Program-made: the position numbers and the translations under genes | Assembly: GCA_027067965.1 (NCBI GenBank) | Contig: JAMOUV010000032.1 | Location: 50,315-114,314 of the forward strand | Length of the DNA: 64,000 nucleotides | Direction of reading: 5' to 3' | Source of the DNA: Flavobacteriales bacterium | Lineage (GTDB): Bacteria > Bacteroidota > Bacteroidia > Flavobacteriales > Flavobacteriaceae | The notes under the pieces: generated by a model | What the model was told of the DNA's origin: nothing | Database searches by the model: none | Seen by the model: only the letters and a program-made list of their open reading frames with translations | Shown: piece by piece, positions 47,227-56,551 of the stretch | How the letters are laid out: each line of letters opens with the position of its first letter | Numbering within the stretch: the first letter of the stretch is position 1

Positions 47227-47982
47227 ATGAGAAAAATACTTTTAATTATTTATGTGATATCAATTAGCGGTTTATATGCCCAAGTAGCCATCAATGACGA
47301 TGGAACGAATCCGGATGCTTCGGCTATGCTCGAAGTAAAGAGTACCGATAAGGGATTTTTGATGCCCCGGATGAATTATAATACCATGACCGGAATTCAA
47401 AACCCAGCCGAAGGACTTTTGGTTTATGTCCAAGACAAAGATGCATTTTATTATTTTGACGGGATCGAATGGATATTGGCATCGGCCGATAATTTAGGTA
47501 ACCACAAAGCCACCGAAAACCTTCAAATGCAAGGACATTGGATTACCAACGACGGAGATGATGAAGGAATCTTTGTTACGGATCAAGGAAAAGTAGGAAT
47601 AAATACGACTACTCCTACGGCCATGTTGCATTTAAAAGGCGATGATCCGGATATAGATTTGGATATAAATAGCAGCAGTAGTGCTTTAAAAGCAGAAGTA
47701 CGATTTAAAGAAGACGGCGATAAAAAAGCCAAAATGTACTATCAAAAAAATACAGGAGATTTTATTTTTGAACATCTGTCAAAAAGAGGCGCAATAAAAT
47801 TCAGTATTGATTTTGTTCCGGCTATGGTCATCTATACAAACAGAAAAGTGGAAATTCAAAAACGTTTTCGAATTAATCCCACAAGCCAACCTACTGATGC
47901 GGAAGACGGCGATATTTATTTTGACAGTAATAGCAAAAAATTGAGATGTTATTCCAATGGTAGTTGGCATGATTTATGGTAA
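47227..47982 (+). CDS. Exported tail-fibre-like protein, paralogue 2 of 3
   Basis: The 251-residue protein has a signal peptide (MRKILLIIYVISISGLYAQ) and the same N-terminal module as the other two (VAINDDGTNPDASAMLEVKS ... GFLMPRMNYNTM ... ENLQMQGHWITNDGDDEGIFVTDQG). DNA of this module is nearly identical to paralogue 3: 47466-47585 matches 48670-48789 base for base. Directly after it the sequence departs completely. The C-terminal half (LHLKGDDPDIDLDI ... FEHLSKRG) is unlike paralogues 1 and 3 apart from the final GDIYFDSNSKKLRCYSNGSW. Function unknown; a surface or secreted binding protein is likely. Confidence 0.8.
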   Translation: MRKILLIIYVISISGLYAQVAINDDGTNPDASAMLEVKSTDKGFLMPRMNYNTMTGIQNPAEGLLVYVQDKDAFYYFDGIEWILASADNLGNHKATENLQMQGHWITNDGDDEGIFVTDQGKVGINTTTPTAMLHLKGDDPDIDLDINSSSSALKAEVRFKEDGDKKAKMYYQKNTGDFIFEHLSKRGAIKFSIDFVPAMVIYTNRKVEIQKRFRINPTSQPTDAEDGDIYFDSNSKKLRCYSNGSWHDLW

Positions 47983-48086
47983 AGAATTTACCGGATATTT
48001 CAAGCGGAAATTATTTGAAAACAAATACAATTTGGTAAAAACCTATTAAGATTTATTTTTATAATTGCGTTAGATTAGTAATGAAA

Positions 48087-48116
48087 AAAAACCGTTGGAA
48101 TCCAACGGTTTTTTCT
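48087..48116 (+). terminator. Terminator after paralogue 2
   Basis: ACCGTTGGA (48091-48099) and TCCAACGGT (48101-48109), flanked by A-run and T-run, form a symmetric bidirectional terminator. It lies about 105 nt after the paralogue 2 stop. Confidence 0.82.
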
Positions 48117-48396
48117 TTTTTTGTCATTAAAAATCTATTTACCTCCACATTTTTATTAAAAACTTCCTCGGGTTAAACACGGCTATTTAATCAATAATTA
48201 TCAATTTACAATTTCCATGAAAACAAATAAAAAATTACTTCTTAATTAAATAACCGAAATGATGCAAATAAGATCAGAAAACAAGCGACATAAATATCAT
48301 TAACTTTTTAACTTTTTTTAATAATATATTTTAGGTTAAATAAAGAAATAATTCGACATTTCTTTGATTTGTTACAGAAAACTAAAAAAGTTTTTG

Positions 48397-48404
48397 TATG
48401 TTTG
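48397..48404 (+). promoter_or_regulatory. -7 promoter element (TATGTTTG) of paralogue 3
   Basis: TAnnTTTG match 26 nt before ATG 48431. The preceding GTTACAGAAAACTA resembles GTTATAGAAAATCA before paralogue 2. Confidence 0.6.
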
Positions 48405-48430
48405 TCGCACTAATAAATAAAAATAAGTTT

Positions 48431-49357
48431 ATGAAAAAAATACTTTTTATCGCTTTTGCCATTATGCTAAGCGGTATATATGCCCAAGTTGCCATCAATA
48501 CCGATGGAACGGATCCCGATGGATCGGCAATGCTCGAAGTAAAGAGCACCGATAAGGGATTTTTGATGCCCCGGATGAATTATAATACCATGAACGGAAT
48601 TCAAAACCCCGCCGAAGGGCTTTTGGTTTATGTCCAAGACAAAGATGCATTTTATTATTTTGACGGGACCGAATGGATATTGGCATCGGCCGATAATTTA
48701 GGTAACCACAAAGCCACCGAAAACCTTCAAATGCAAGGACATTGGATTACCAACGACGGAGATGATGAAGGAATCTTTGTTACGGATCAGGGGAATGTGG
48801 GTATAGGGACGGATTCTCCCCGAATAAATGGTAACGGCCAAGAAGCCCGTATGCACGTTTTAATGGATGGTTCGACGGCTAATGTGGTTTTCGAACGTAA
48901 TGAAGATGCAGGAAGAGTTGCTGGTTTGGTTTTCTTAAAATCCCGTGGTACCAATAATGCCAAAGCAAAACTCGAACCAAAAGACGGTCTGACTTCATTT
49001 GCAGCATCAGGATATGATGGTACCGAATATATACCGGCGGCAAGAATTGCCTTCTTGGTAGAAAATGAACCGGTTTCACAAGGACAAATGGCTACCCGAA
49101 TAAGATTTTATACCAGAAATTTAGGGGATAATAAACCTAAAGAAAGAATGGTATTAAATAAGGACGGATATTTAGGTATTAATTTACAATTTCCACAAAG
49201 GCCTTTACATGTGAAAGATGTTTTACGTTTGGAACCACGAGATAGCGCTCCCTCAAATCCTTCTGAAGGAGACATTTATTATAGAACAAACGAAGGTTTA
49301 ATGTTTTATAATGGTCAAAATTGGATTAAGATAACAGGTTCAGTTTATACTAATTAG
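48431..49357 (+). CDS. Exported tail-fibre-like protein, paralogue 3 of 3
   Basis: The 308-residue protein has a signal peptide (MKKILFIAFAIMLSGIYAQ). The N-terminal module is almost the same as paralogue 2. The C-terminal half is related to paralogue 1: VGIGTDSP, then RMHVLMDGSTANVVFERN, AGRVAGLVFLKSRGT, a GYLGINLQFPQRPLHVKDVLRLEPRD stretch, and the shared final GDIYYRTNEGLMFYNGQNW. So it looks like a hybrid of the other two. Start ATG 48431 gives the signal; upstream codons cross the promoter. Function unknown, probably surface-exposed or secreted. Confidence 0.8.
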   Translation: MKKILFIAFAIMLSGIYAQVAINTDGTDPDGSAMLEVKSTDKGFLMPRMNYNTMNGIQNPAEGLLVYVQDKDAFYYFDGTEWILASADNLGNHKATENLQMQGHWITNDGDDEGIFVTDQGNVGIGTDSPRINGNGQEARMHVLMDGSTANVVFERNEDAGRVAGLVFLKSRGTNNAKAKLEPKDGLTSFAASGYDGTEYIPAARIAFLVENEPVSQGQMATRIRFYTRNLGDNKPKERMVLNKDGYLGINLQFPQRPLHVKDVLRLEPRDSAPSNPSEGDIYYRTNEGLMFYNGQNWIKITGSVYTN

Positions 49358-49390
49358 ACACTACATTGTTTTAAATTTCAAATTAAGTCT

Positions 49391-49412
49391 GCCCGGAATT
49401 CCCCGGGCTTTT
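49391..49412 (+). terminator. Terminator after paralogue 3
   Basis: GCCCGG (49391-49396), 6-nt loop, CCGGGC (49403-49408), then a T-rich tract. It lies 33 nt after the paralogue 3 stop and may also serve the convergent DUF5103 gene. Confidence 0.75.
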
Positions 49413-49551
49413 ATATTTTAAGAATATTCGAATAAAGATTACCGATTACAGTCCCGATGACTACCGGGAACGATTTCAGATAGCATATTATAGATTTCAT
49501 ATTTTTGACTAAGGGAAAGCGGATTAAAAGGAGATTTAAAGTAAAATTACA

Positions 49552-50799
49552 TTATTTCAAAGGTTTCGAAACCGCTTGTCCCATACCGATGACACGCGTA
49601 TATCGGGCACCCGGCGGATGATAATAAACGACTACGGTATAACGATTTTCGGTTTGAGAAAATGAAGGTTGAAAGCCGGTCCAATTGATTGTTCCGTCTT
49701 GATTTTTGCTCACATAATAATAATCGTAATAACCTTGTTTTAATAAATAAACCGTTTCATACATGCCGGTGTTTTTATTTAATTTTAATCGCGCCCTTTC
49801 ATCGGTTTGCCAATTATTAAATCGTCCGATTACATAGATTTTTTCTTGTTGCGGAAACAGATCGGCCGGCAATCCGAAATGCACGGCTATATAATCGCTT
49901 TCGGTATGCTTGTCATCGGCCCTAAAGGAATCCACTACATAGGAGCCGTTAATATCCTTTCTTTCCATATAATAATTAACGGCCGGAAACGGATGCACAT
50001 AAGCATGATACATCTCATACAAACGCATACTGTCCAAGCCCGGATTGTATCCCCTTAAATCTCTTGTTTCGAAATAATTAAATTCATTTCCTCCCGGAAA
50101 CAAAGCATCCGAAGGAAAATGATAAACCAAGCGGTTTCCTAAATTGAAAGTCGGGGCCGAAAATTTTTTCGGCTCGAAAATATTTTCATTTTTATATACT
50201 TTCACAGTGAAGTCGCCAGCCGGGTTTTGAACGGGGAAATTGCCCACATTGAGTGAAAAACGCACAAATTGATGGGTATATAATTTACCGGGTTCAACCG
50301 GACGCTTTACCTCCACCGATACCGAAAGTGCATTTTCATACACAATAAGCGGAAAATTAAAAACCGGTTCTTCGTCTTCATCCAAAATTTCAATTAAATA
50401 ATTGCCGCTTTTAGTAATTTTGGTTTTTTCATTGGGAATTTTCAATTCGTAATGCGTATAAGAACGAATAGTGGCTTGGCTATTACTTTCGTTTTCGATA
50501 TAATCCGAATCATATCCATCGATATATTCCATAGGAAGCAAAGTGGAAGCTTCCCAATTTTCATTAAAATGTCGGATGCGATAATAGTAAGTTTTTTGGT
50601 CGGCTTCCAAATCGTCGAAACTTATAAATATATAATCGTCGAGTGATGCGATGGGGGTAATATAAGGATAATCGTTTATGGTGCATATTGCCGTCCGGAT
50701 ATAATCGGGAGGAGCCATATAAACTTCATCGAGTTGGGCATGCATAAGCCATGCGTCCGCGAATAATAGAAGCAGAAGGGTGTATTTAAAAAATTTCAT
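49552..50799 (-). CDS. Type IX secretion system plug-like protein (DUF5103)
   Basis: DUF5103 members are described as plug proteins of the T9SS translocon, occupying the SprA pore. The mature protein is beta-rich with FNENWEASTLLPMEYIDGYDSDYIENE near residue 90, and a C-terminal E-set-like part with VIGRFNNWQTDERARLKLNKNTGMYE near residue 330. I chose the start at 50799 (MKFFKYTLLLLLFADAWLMHAQ), a clean signal peptide, giving 415 residues; an earlier start adds eight residues. It overlaps the upstream DUF456 gene by 14 nt. It fits the gliding/T9SS signature of the window. Confidence 0.88.
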   Translation of the reverse strand: MKFFKYTLLLLLFADAWLMHAQLDEVYMAPPDYIRTAICTINDYPYITPIASLDDYIFISFDDLEADQKTYYYRIRHFNENWEASTLLPMEYIDGYDSDYIENESNSQATIRSYTHYELKIPNEKTKITKSGNYLIEILDEDEEPVFNFPLIVYENALSVSVEVKRPVEPGKLYTHQFVRFSLNVGNFPVQNPAGDFTVKVYKNENIFEPKKFSAPTFNLGNRLVYHFPSDALFPGGNEFNYFETRDLRGYNPGLDSMRLYEMYHAYVHPFPAVNYYMERKDINGSYVVDSFRADDKHTESDYIAVHFGLPADLFPQQEKIYVIGRFNNWQTDERARLKLNKNTGMYETVYLLKQGYYDYYYVSKNQDGTINWTGFQPSFSQTENRYTVVVYYHPPGARYTRVIGMGQAVSKPLK

Positions 50800-51283
50800 G
50801 CCAATATTGAAAAATTCTTTCATAGAACAAATAACCGAAATAGATGGTTACGGCCAACTTCAAACCCACGGAAAAAACAAAACCTATCAAGGACCCCATG
50901 GCGGCTTTCAATGCCTTATCCGATTGATTCTGATGAATCATTTCCCCGATTAATGCACCTAAAAACGGTCCGAGAATAACACCGAAAGGAATGGGTGTAA
51001 TCAAGCCGACTACAAGGCCTAACATGGCCCCTAACATACCGTATTTGGTTCCCCCGAATTTTTTAGTACCCAATGCCGGCACGATATAGTCAAGGATTTG
51101 TACGATGGTCGCCACTACAAAAGTAGCAATCACCATATCCCAATCATGAGGAATGATGCCAGAAAATTGTAATAAAACCAATGCTAACCAGGCCAAGTGC
51201 GGTCCCGGAAGTACCGGTAATACACAACCGGCTATACCCAAGATTATAAAAAGGGTCCCTATAACTATGATGAAAATTTCCAT
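50786..51283 (-). CDS. DUF456 membrane protein
   Basis: This 165-residue integral membrane protein has about four to five helices. The glycine- and proline-rich segments IAGCVLPVLPGPHLAWLALV (residues 18-37) and MLGAMLGLVVGLITPIPFGVILGPFLGALIGE are the DUF456 hallmark; these resemble glycine-zipper repeats. Function unknown. Its end overlaps the plug-protein gene start by 14 nt, so expression is probably coupled. Confidence 0.87.
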   Translation of the reverse strand: MEIFIIVIGTLFIILGIAGCVLPVLPGPHLAWLALVLLQFSGIIPHDWDMVIATFVVATIVQILDYIVPALGTKKFGGTKYGMLGAMLGLVVGLITPIPFGVILGPFLGALIGEMIHQNQSDKALKAAMGSLIGFVFSVGLKLAVTIYFGYLFYERIFQYWHEIF

Positions 51284-51345
51284 GGCATTCGGCTAAATCT
51301 TTTATCAAAAATAATTATATTATCTCAATTACGAAAACCGTGCCA

Positions 51346-51382
51346 ATAAAAAAGCCGCTCCCGGTGGAAACGGCTTAAAAAA
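51346..51382 (-). terminator. Terminator after the 129-residue coiled-coil gene
   Basis: On the minus strand, AAGCCG (51371-51376) and CGGCTT (51352-51357) form a stem around a CG-rich loop, followed by T-rich sequence. It ends the 51405-51794 gene before DUF456. Confidence 0.75.
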
Positions 51383-51404
51383 TTAGCATTAGTTTCGGAA
51401 TCTT

Positions 51405-51794
51405 TTATTTGTCGAGCCATTCGGTAAAGAAATCCATCATGGCTTCTTTGAAATCGTAATGCAAACGGATATAAGTACGCATTTCGTCGCGCAAAGGTTG
51501 TTGTTCGCGATATAATCTTCCGTCGAGCGGTTCGTTGATATCGGCGGTTTTCAAATTCAAGCGTTTTTGTTTGATTTTATGAAGTAAATCGGATATGACT
51601 TTGCGTTCACGCAAAATTTTATTCTGAAAACGTTCCAATTTAGCCAATGCATTTTTATCCAAATCCTTCCTGGCCGCTACTTCTTCTAATTTTTCCTGAA
51701 ACGAATCCATTTCATCGCGGTGAAATTTGAGCTCGCGTTTCCATGTATCCAAATTAAACTCCAAGTCGCTTAGATAATTGATTTTCTTTTCCAT
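51405..51794 (-). CDS. Conserved coiled-coil hypothetical protein, 129 aa
   Basis: The protein is highly charged and predicted as long helices throughout (WKRELKFHRDEMDSFQEKLEEVAARKDL ... KLERFQNKILRERKVISDLLHKIKQ), with a more polar break near residue 90 and a final helix. It has no signal, membrane segment or cysteine. I recognise no function. It is a separate transcription unit with its own terminator. Codon use matches neighbours. Confidence 0.72.
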   Translation of the reverse strand: MEKKINYLSDLEFNLDTWKRELKFHRDEMDSFQEKLEEVAARKDLDKNALAKLERFQNKILRERKVISDLLHKIKQKRLNLKTADINEPLDGRLYREQQPLRDEMRTYIRLHYDFKEAMMDFFTEWLDK

Positions 51795-51864
51795 ATTTAA
51801 TGAAGTTTTTTTATTTAGTCTAAAATTAATGATTTTAAATGAATTTACAAATAACTTTTTAATC

Positions 51865-52905
51865 TTATTGGTTCACCTTTTCGAGTTTTACCACAAAAAT
51901 TAAATCCGCATTGGGCGGAATAACTCCACCGGCGCCGCGTTCCCCGTATGCCAAATAAGACGGCACAAACAAAACCGCTTCTTCGCCTTCTCTTAATTTC
52001 ATGATACCTTCGTCCCATCCTTGTATCACCTTACCCACACCTACTTTAAATGTAAACGGAGAGCCGTATTTGTATGACGAATCAAACATTCGGCCGTCTT
52101 TAAAATAACCTTTATAATGAACCGAAACCACTTGTCCACGCGACGGTTTCTTGGCTTTGGTGGTTTTTATTTTATAAATTTTTAATCCCGACGGCAAACT
52201 ATCGACTTTGGATTCCCATTCTTTGAATTGTTCGACTAATTTTTGTCGTTCGGCATTTTGTTTTTGCATTTCTTCTTGTTTTCTCTTCATATAGTCACTG
52301 AACACCTTTACAGCATCGAATTGTTTGGCTTTTTTTCCTTTGCGAATAATTACCACTTTATTAATTTTGTCACCTTGCTTGATTTGTTTCACGACATCCA
52401 TTCCTTTTACCACCTTACCGAATACACTATGGCGTCCGTCTAACCAAGGCGTTTCCACTAATGTGATAAAAAATTGACTTCCGTTGGTATTCGGGCCGCT
52501 ATTGGCCATGGAAATGACACCGGCCGTATGCTTAAGATCCGAAAATTCATCGTCAAATTGATATCCGGGACCGCCCGATCCCGTACCGGTGGGATCGCCG
52601 GCTTGAATAACAAAATCTTTGTTGTCACCGTTGGCTTTGCTAATCACACGATGAAAGGTCAAGCCGTCGTAATATGGCCTCCCTTTGTAATCTTCCTTAA
52701 CAAAAGGATTCTTTCCTTCGGCCAAGCTTACAAAATTGGCCACGGTTACCGGTGCCTTTTCCGGTTCCAATTTCACAATGATATTTCCTTTTTCGGTTTG
52801 AATATCGGCATAGAGCCCATCCGGCAAGTCCTTGTAACGCTGTGATTTACATCCTGCGAGCAATATAATTGCCATGAGATAAACGATTTTTAATTGTGTT
52901 TTCAT
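51865..52905 (-). CDS. Lipoprotein with fused cyclophilin and FKBP prolyl isomerase domains
   Basis: The 346-residue lipoprotein (signal [19 protein letters not shown]19) carries two unrelated prolyl isomerase folds in one chain. Residues 32-195 are a cyclophilin, with [26 protein letters not shown], and [10 protein letters not shown] charged helical linker ([29 protein letters not shown]) follows, then an FKBP domain at about 250-346 with [27 protein letters not shown] and [21 protein letters not shown] ends. It lies next to GldI with 4 nt overlap, so both are probably periplasmic folding helpers. Confidence 0.92.
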   Translation of the reverse strand: MKTQLKIVYLMAIILLAGCKSQRYKDLPDGLYADIQTEKGNIIVKLEPEKAPVTVANFVSLAEGKNPFVKEDYKGRPYYDGLTFHRVISKANGDNKDFVIQAGDPTGTGSGGPGYQFDDEFSDLKHTAGVISMANSGPNTNGSQFFITLVETPWLDGRHSVFGKVVKGMDVVKQIKQGDKINKVVIIRKGKKAKQFDAVKVFSDYMKRKQEEMQKQNAERQKLVEQFKEWESKVDSLPSGLKIYKIKTTKAKKPSRGQVVSVHYKGYFKDGRMFDSSYKYGSPFTFKVGVGKVIQGWDEGIMKLREGEEAVLFVPSYLAYGERGAGGVIPPNADLIFVVKLEKVNQ

Positions 52906-53450
52906 AAGGTATCTTTTTTCGGTATAATTTTATGAATTTTTAAATGTAATTTCAAGGGGGTATTACCCGGGATTCTATCGGCGTCGCCCAATAAACCGTA
53001 ACCCAAGTAAGACGGAATATAAAATACCGCTTCTTCGCCTTCTTTCATCATTTTGACCGCTTCGCGCAAACCGGCAAAATATTCCTCCTTATCCACCCTG
53101 TAATTTATAACGCCGATTTCCTCGGGTAAGTATATGGTATCGTTTTCTATATAAAAAATACCGTATTCCATGCGCACTTCATCGCCTTTGACCGGGTAAT
53201 AGTCGGCCGAATCATTTCGCTTGAGAAAATAATAATGCATCCCCATTTGATTATGAGCATAATGATGCAATGAGTCGGCACGAATAATACTGTCAAAAAG
53301 TTTTTGTTCGAGATTAAATAATTTTTTATTAAAATAAATGGATGCGGAATAATCTTTACGGTAGTTGTACCGAACCGGAAAACGCGGTTGCGGTTCGCGG
53401 GCACACGAATAAAGAAAAATCATCACGAAAAAGCCGAAAAAATACTTCAT
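52902..53450 (-). CDS. gldI: Gliding motility lipoprotein GldI (FKBP-type isomerase)
   Basis: GldI is an FKBP-like lipoprotein needed for gliding in Flavobacteriia. I chose the start at 53450 ([16 protein letters not shown]), giving 182 residues and a clean lipobox, with a TGATG overlap with nrnA. A longer frame from 53474 would overlap further. FKBP motifs are present but partial ([39 protein letters not shown]). It lies between the isomerase fusion and nrnA, the same order seen in gliding Flavobacteriia (from memory). Confidence 0.85.
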   Translation of the reverse strand: MKYFFGFFVMIFLYSCAREPQPRFPVRYNYRKDYSASIYFNKKLFNLEQKLFDSIIRADSLHHYAHNQMGMHYYFLKRNDSADYYPVKGDEVRMEYGIFYIENDTIYLPEEIGVINYRVDKEEYFAGLREAVKMMKEGEEAVFYIPSYLGYGLLGDADRIPGNTPLKLHLKIHKIIPKKDTL

Positions 53451-54469
53451 CAGGAATTTTTTATTTCGTCGCAATGTTTTTTTACTTTACTCAAAAAGGT
53501 TTTTTCGGCCTGCGCCATACTCCCTTCAAAATTTCCACCGGCTGCATTTTTATGTCCGCCTCCGTTAAAGTATTTCCGGGCAAAACGGTTTACATCGAAA
53601 TCTCCTTTGGAACGGAATGATATCCTTATTTTATCTTCGCCCGGTTTTTCGGTAAATAAGGCCGTGAATTTGACCCCGTCGAGCATCAAACCGTAATTTA
53701 CCACGCCTTCGGTATCGCCTTGTTTAAAATTAAATTTTCGCAAGGTATCTTCGTCTAATATGATATATGAAACGCCGCACCGGGGAATAACCACCATCCT
53801 TCGGATGGCCTCGCCAAGTAATTGCAACTTATCATAGGTATAAGTATCGAAAATTTTGGAATAAATATCGGCGTTTTTTGCACCCGCTTCGATGAGTTCG
53901 GCTACGATTCTATGCGTCCGGCCCGATGTTTTGTCAAAACGAAACGAACCGGTATCGGTTAATATGCCGGTATAAATAGCCGTGGCGATATCCGGGTCCA
54001 ATTGTTCGACAAGTCCCGTATTTGTTATAAATTCATAAACCAGTTCGGCGGACGATGCCTTGGACGGGTCGGAGAAAATATAAGGAATGCGTTTGTCGGG
54101 CTGGAGGTGATGGTCAATCATCACCACGGGTTTTTGCGAAAGATAATCTTCCAATATCTCGCCCAAAAGCGTACCGGCACGGGAAAAAGTATTGAAATCC
54201 ACAATAAAAATCATATCCGCTTCTTCCAATTTGGCCTTTGCATCCGCTTTGTTTTCAGAAAAAACCAAAATTTCCTCGGCACCGGGTAGCCATTCCAAAA
54301 ATACGGGTATAGGATCGGGCGAAATAAGGGTTACGTTTTTTCCGTTTTTTTCCAATGCTTTTTTCAATGCCAAACCCGAACCGATGGCATCACCGTCGGG
54401 ACGCGTATGAACAATAATCACGATGTTATTCGAACGGTCTATTAACTCCCTTACTTTAGCAAAATCCAT
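53450..54469 (-). CDS. nrnA: DHH-family phosphoesterase NrnA-like
   Basis: NrnA degrades nano-RNAs and 3'-phosphoadenosine 5'-phosphate. The protein has the DHH superfamily set: TRPDGDAIGSGLALKKAL near the start, IVDFNTFSR, the DHH motif in MIDHHLQPD, and the C-terminal GGGHKNAAGG in the DHHA1 domain. I chose ATG 54469 (MDFAKVREL, 339 residues). The upstream TTG at 54478 is less plausible because the promoter box ends only about 10 nt away. Its stop overlaps the gldI start. Confidence 0.9.
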   Translation of the reverse strand: MDFAKVRELIDRSNNIVIIVHTRPDGDAIGSGLALKKALEKNGKNVTLISPDPIPVFLEWLPGAEEILVFSENKADAKAKLEEADMIFIVDFNTFSRAGTLLGEILEDYLSQKPVVMIDHHLQPDKRIPYIFSDPSKASSAELVYEFITNTGLVEQLDPDIATAIYTGILTDTGSFRFDKTSGRTHRIVAELIEAGAKNADIYSKIFDTYTYDKLQLLGEAIRRMVVIPRCGVSYIILDEDTLRKFNFKQGDTEGVVNYGLMLDGVKFTALFTEKPGEDKIRISFRSKGDFDVNRFARKYFNGGGHKNAAGGNFEGSMAQAEKTFLSKVKKHCDEIKNS

Positions 54470-54488
54470 TCCGTGCAATATTATTTTA

Positions 54489-54496
54489 CAAAACTA
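54489..54496 (-). promoter_or_regulatory. -7 promoter element (TAGTTTTG, minus strand) of nrnA-gldI
   Basis: CAAAACTA on the plus strand is TAGTTTTG on the minus strand, 19 nt before the chosen nrnA ATG. Confidence 0.5.
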
Positions 54497-54514
54497 AGTC
54501 TTTTTTATATCTTT

Positions 54515-55570
54515 ATGGAACCGATTTTCGATAATTTTGCGCTAAAATTGAAAATATTGAAATTTTCATTTATCATACCCGTTTACAACCGCCCTGAAGA
54601 ATTAAAAGAACTGCTGGACAGTTTTGTCAATCAAGACATCGATGACACTTCTTTTTATGAAATCATCATCGTGGACGACGGCTCCCATGAAGATCTTCGT
54701 CCGGTTATAGAACAATATTCCGACCGGCTGCCGATCCACTATTTGCGTAAAAAAAATACAGGTCCGGGCGATTCACGCAACCGGGCCATGGAAATTGCAC
54801 ACGGCGAGTACTTTATTATCTTGGATTCGGACGTGCTGTTACCCGCCCGGTATTTGTCCCGGCTGCGCAGGGCCGAACAAAAGGGCATGCTTACCGACAT
54901 GGGAGGCGGTGCGGATGCCGCTCATCCCGAATTTTCGGATTTTCAAAAAGCGGTCGATTCGGTCATGACCTCCTACTTGACTACCGGTGGAATTCGCGGA
55001 AAAAAAACAAACATTAGCCGCTACGTGCCCCGGAGTTTCAATATGATTGTGCACCGGAAAGTTTTCGAAGAAACGGGCGGTTTTTCAAACATGCACCCCG
55101 GCGAGGATCCCGAATGGGTTTACCGCGCATGGAACAAGGGATTCAAGTCGGTATTTTATCCCGAACTTTTTGTGTATCATAAACGACGGATTAACCTGAA
55201 GAAATTTTTCGATCAAATGAAAAAATTCGGCATGAGCCGTGTTATTCTGCTCGACCGGTTTCCGCAATACGGCGGAGCGATGTATTATTTCCCTTTGATC
55301 TATTCCGCCGGCCTTATTCTTGCTCTCCTTTTGGCTTTGGCCGGCCGGCCTTTTCTTCTGATTTTGTATGCCGTTTATTGGCTCATGATTTTAATCGAAT
55401 TTCTGCTTCGAACCAAAAGCCCGAAAATAAGTTTATTGGCACTTTTCCTTTATCAGATTCAAATGGGGGCGTATGCCTACGGCTTCTTGAATGCTTTTAT
55501 AAAAATCCGCATGAGAGGCAAAAAACCGGAAGATGCATTTCCGCAATTATTTTTTAAATTGAAAAATTAA
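54515..55570 (+). CDS. Family 2 glycosyltransferase with C-terminal membrane helices
   Basis: The 351-residue enzyme has a GT-A fold: FSFIIPVYNRPEEL at the start, IIIVDDGS, NTGPGDSRNRAMEIAHGEYFIILDSDVLLP (D-x-D metal site), and the GGFSNMHPGEDPEW acceptor region. Two or three hydrophobic helices follow near residues 265-320. It probably adds a sugar to a cell-surface glycan at the inner membrane. I chose ATG 54515; an upstream GTG frame adds residues before the fold. It precedes the YbbR-like gene by 9 nt. Confidence 0.87.
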   Translation: MEPIFDNFALKLKILKFSFIIPVYNRPEELKELLDSFVNQDIDDTSFYEIIIVDDGSHEDLRPVIEQYSDRLPIHYLRKKNTGPGDSRNRAMEIAHGEYFIILDSDVLLPARYLSRLRRAEQKGMLTDMGGGADAAHPEFSDFQKAVDSVMTSYLTTGGIRGKKTNISRYVPRSFNMIVHRKVFEETGGFSNMHPGEDPEWVYRAWNKGFKSVFYPELFVYHKRRINLKKFFDQMKKFGMSRVILLDRFPQYGGAMYYFPLIYSAGLILALLLALAGRPFLLILYAVYWLMILIEFLLRTKSPKISLLALFLYQIQMGAYAYGFLNAFIKIRMRGKKPEDAFPQLFFKLKN

Positions 55571-55579
55571 AATTAATTG

Positions 55580-56551
55580 ATGAGCCGGAATCCCTTTCAT
55601 TTATTTTTCCTTGCTGCTAAACAAACGATTGCAATCATTTTCAAACGATTAAAAGAAGTCCAGTGGGATACTTTATTGATTTTTATTATCATTTCCGCAC
55701 TATATTGGTTTTTGCTAAACATGAATCATGAATACGAAATAAATAAAACCCTATTAATCCGTTACGAAACACCGCAGGGCAACAAACTACCCGATAGCAT
55801 ATTTACCGATACTTTACGTTTTAGTATCCGAACCCAAGGGTGGCATTTATGGAAACCCGATCTTAATCGTAAAATCACCTTGCCGTTGGTATCGCGACAA
55901 TCCGAAAATAAAAAGGAATTAATCAGACATATTTTGATAAAAAAAGCCGGAAAAAAAGTAAAAATCAGTCATTTACAAATCATACCCAATAAAAATTCTT
56001 CGCGTTATGCCATTAAACGGCTCCCTGTAATTCTTACTTATGATTTGATTCCGGCCGGCGGTTATTTTATTAAAAAAATGATATACCAACCCAAACATGT
56101 TTGGGCTTTCGGAGAAAAACATATAATGGACAACGTGCACGAAGTAAAAACCGTGTATCAACGCATTTCAAGAATAAAAAACCAAAAAGTCTTAAGGCCG
56201 CTTTTGAATTATCCGGCCGGCGTACACGGCTTAACAAAAAAAATTCTATTGAAAATAGAAGCCCTTCCTTACGTGAGAAAAAATACGATTGCTACCGTTT
56301 ATCTTCCCGATTCGTTAAAAAAGAAAATAATTATATTCCCTTCGCAAGTAAAAATTTTTTATAAAGAATATCTTCCGCATAAGTACAATAAACGCAAACA
56401 CTCTAAAGATCAATGGCTTATCGGAGTTGAATGGAATTCGAAAGACGGAAAAAAAATGCTTGTTCCCGTCGTATTAAAAAAACCTGAAAATACATTTGGC
56501 ATCATCATTGAACCCGACCAATTGGATTACTTGATAAAACAAACACCATGA
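55580..56551 (+). CDS. YbbR-like (CdaR-family) membrane-anchored protein
   Basis: The 323-residue protein has one N-terminal membrane helix (TLLIFIIISALYWFLLNMN) and a mostly beta exported part made of repeated YbbR-type segments (PAGGYFIKKMIYQPKHVWAFGEKHIMDNVHEVKT is one). In Firmicutes the CdaR protein controls a diadenylate cyclase, but no cyclase gene is near here. A ybbR-like gene beside coaE is usual for this lineage (from memory). ATG 55580 is preferred over a TTG three bases earlier. It overlaps coaE by 4 nt. Confidence 0.8.
   Translation: MSRNPFHLFFLAAKQTIAIIFKRLKEVQWDTLLIFIIISALYWFLLNMNHEYEINKTLLIRYETPQGNKLPDSIFTDTLRFSIRTQGWHLWKPDLNRKITLPLVSRQSENKKELIRHILIKKAGKKVKISHLQIIPNKNSSRYAIKRLPVILTYDLIPAGGYFIKKMIYQPKHVWAFGEKHIMDNVHEVKTVYQRISRIKNQKVLRPLLNYPAGVHGLTKKILLKIEALPYVRKNTIATVYLPDSLKKKIIIFPSQVKIFYKEYLPHKYNKRKHSKDQWLIGVEWNSKDGKKMLVPVVLKKPENTFGIIIEPDQLDYLIKQTP

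Larger units (their letters stand above)
47983..48430. other. Intergenic region between paralogues 2 and 3
   Basis: No gene in 448 nt. It contains a strong terminator near 48091 and the promoter of paralogue 3 at the right end; the rest is AT-rich. Confidence 0.6.
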
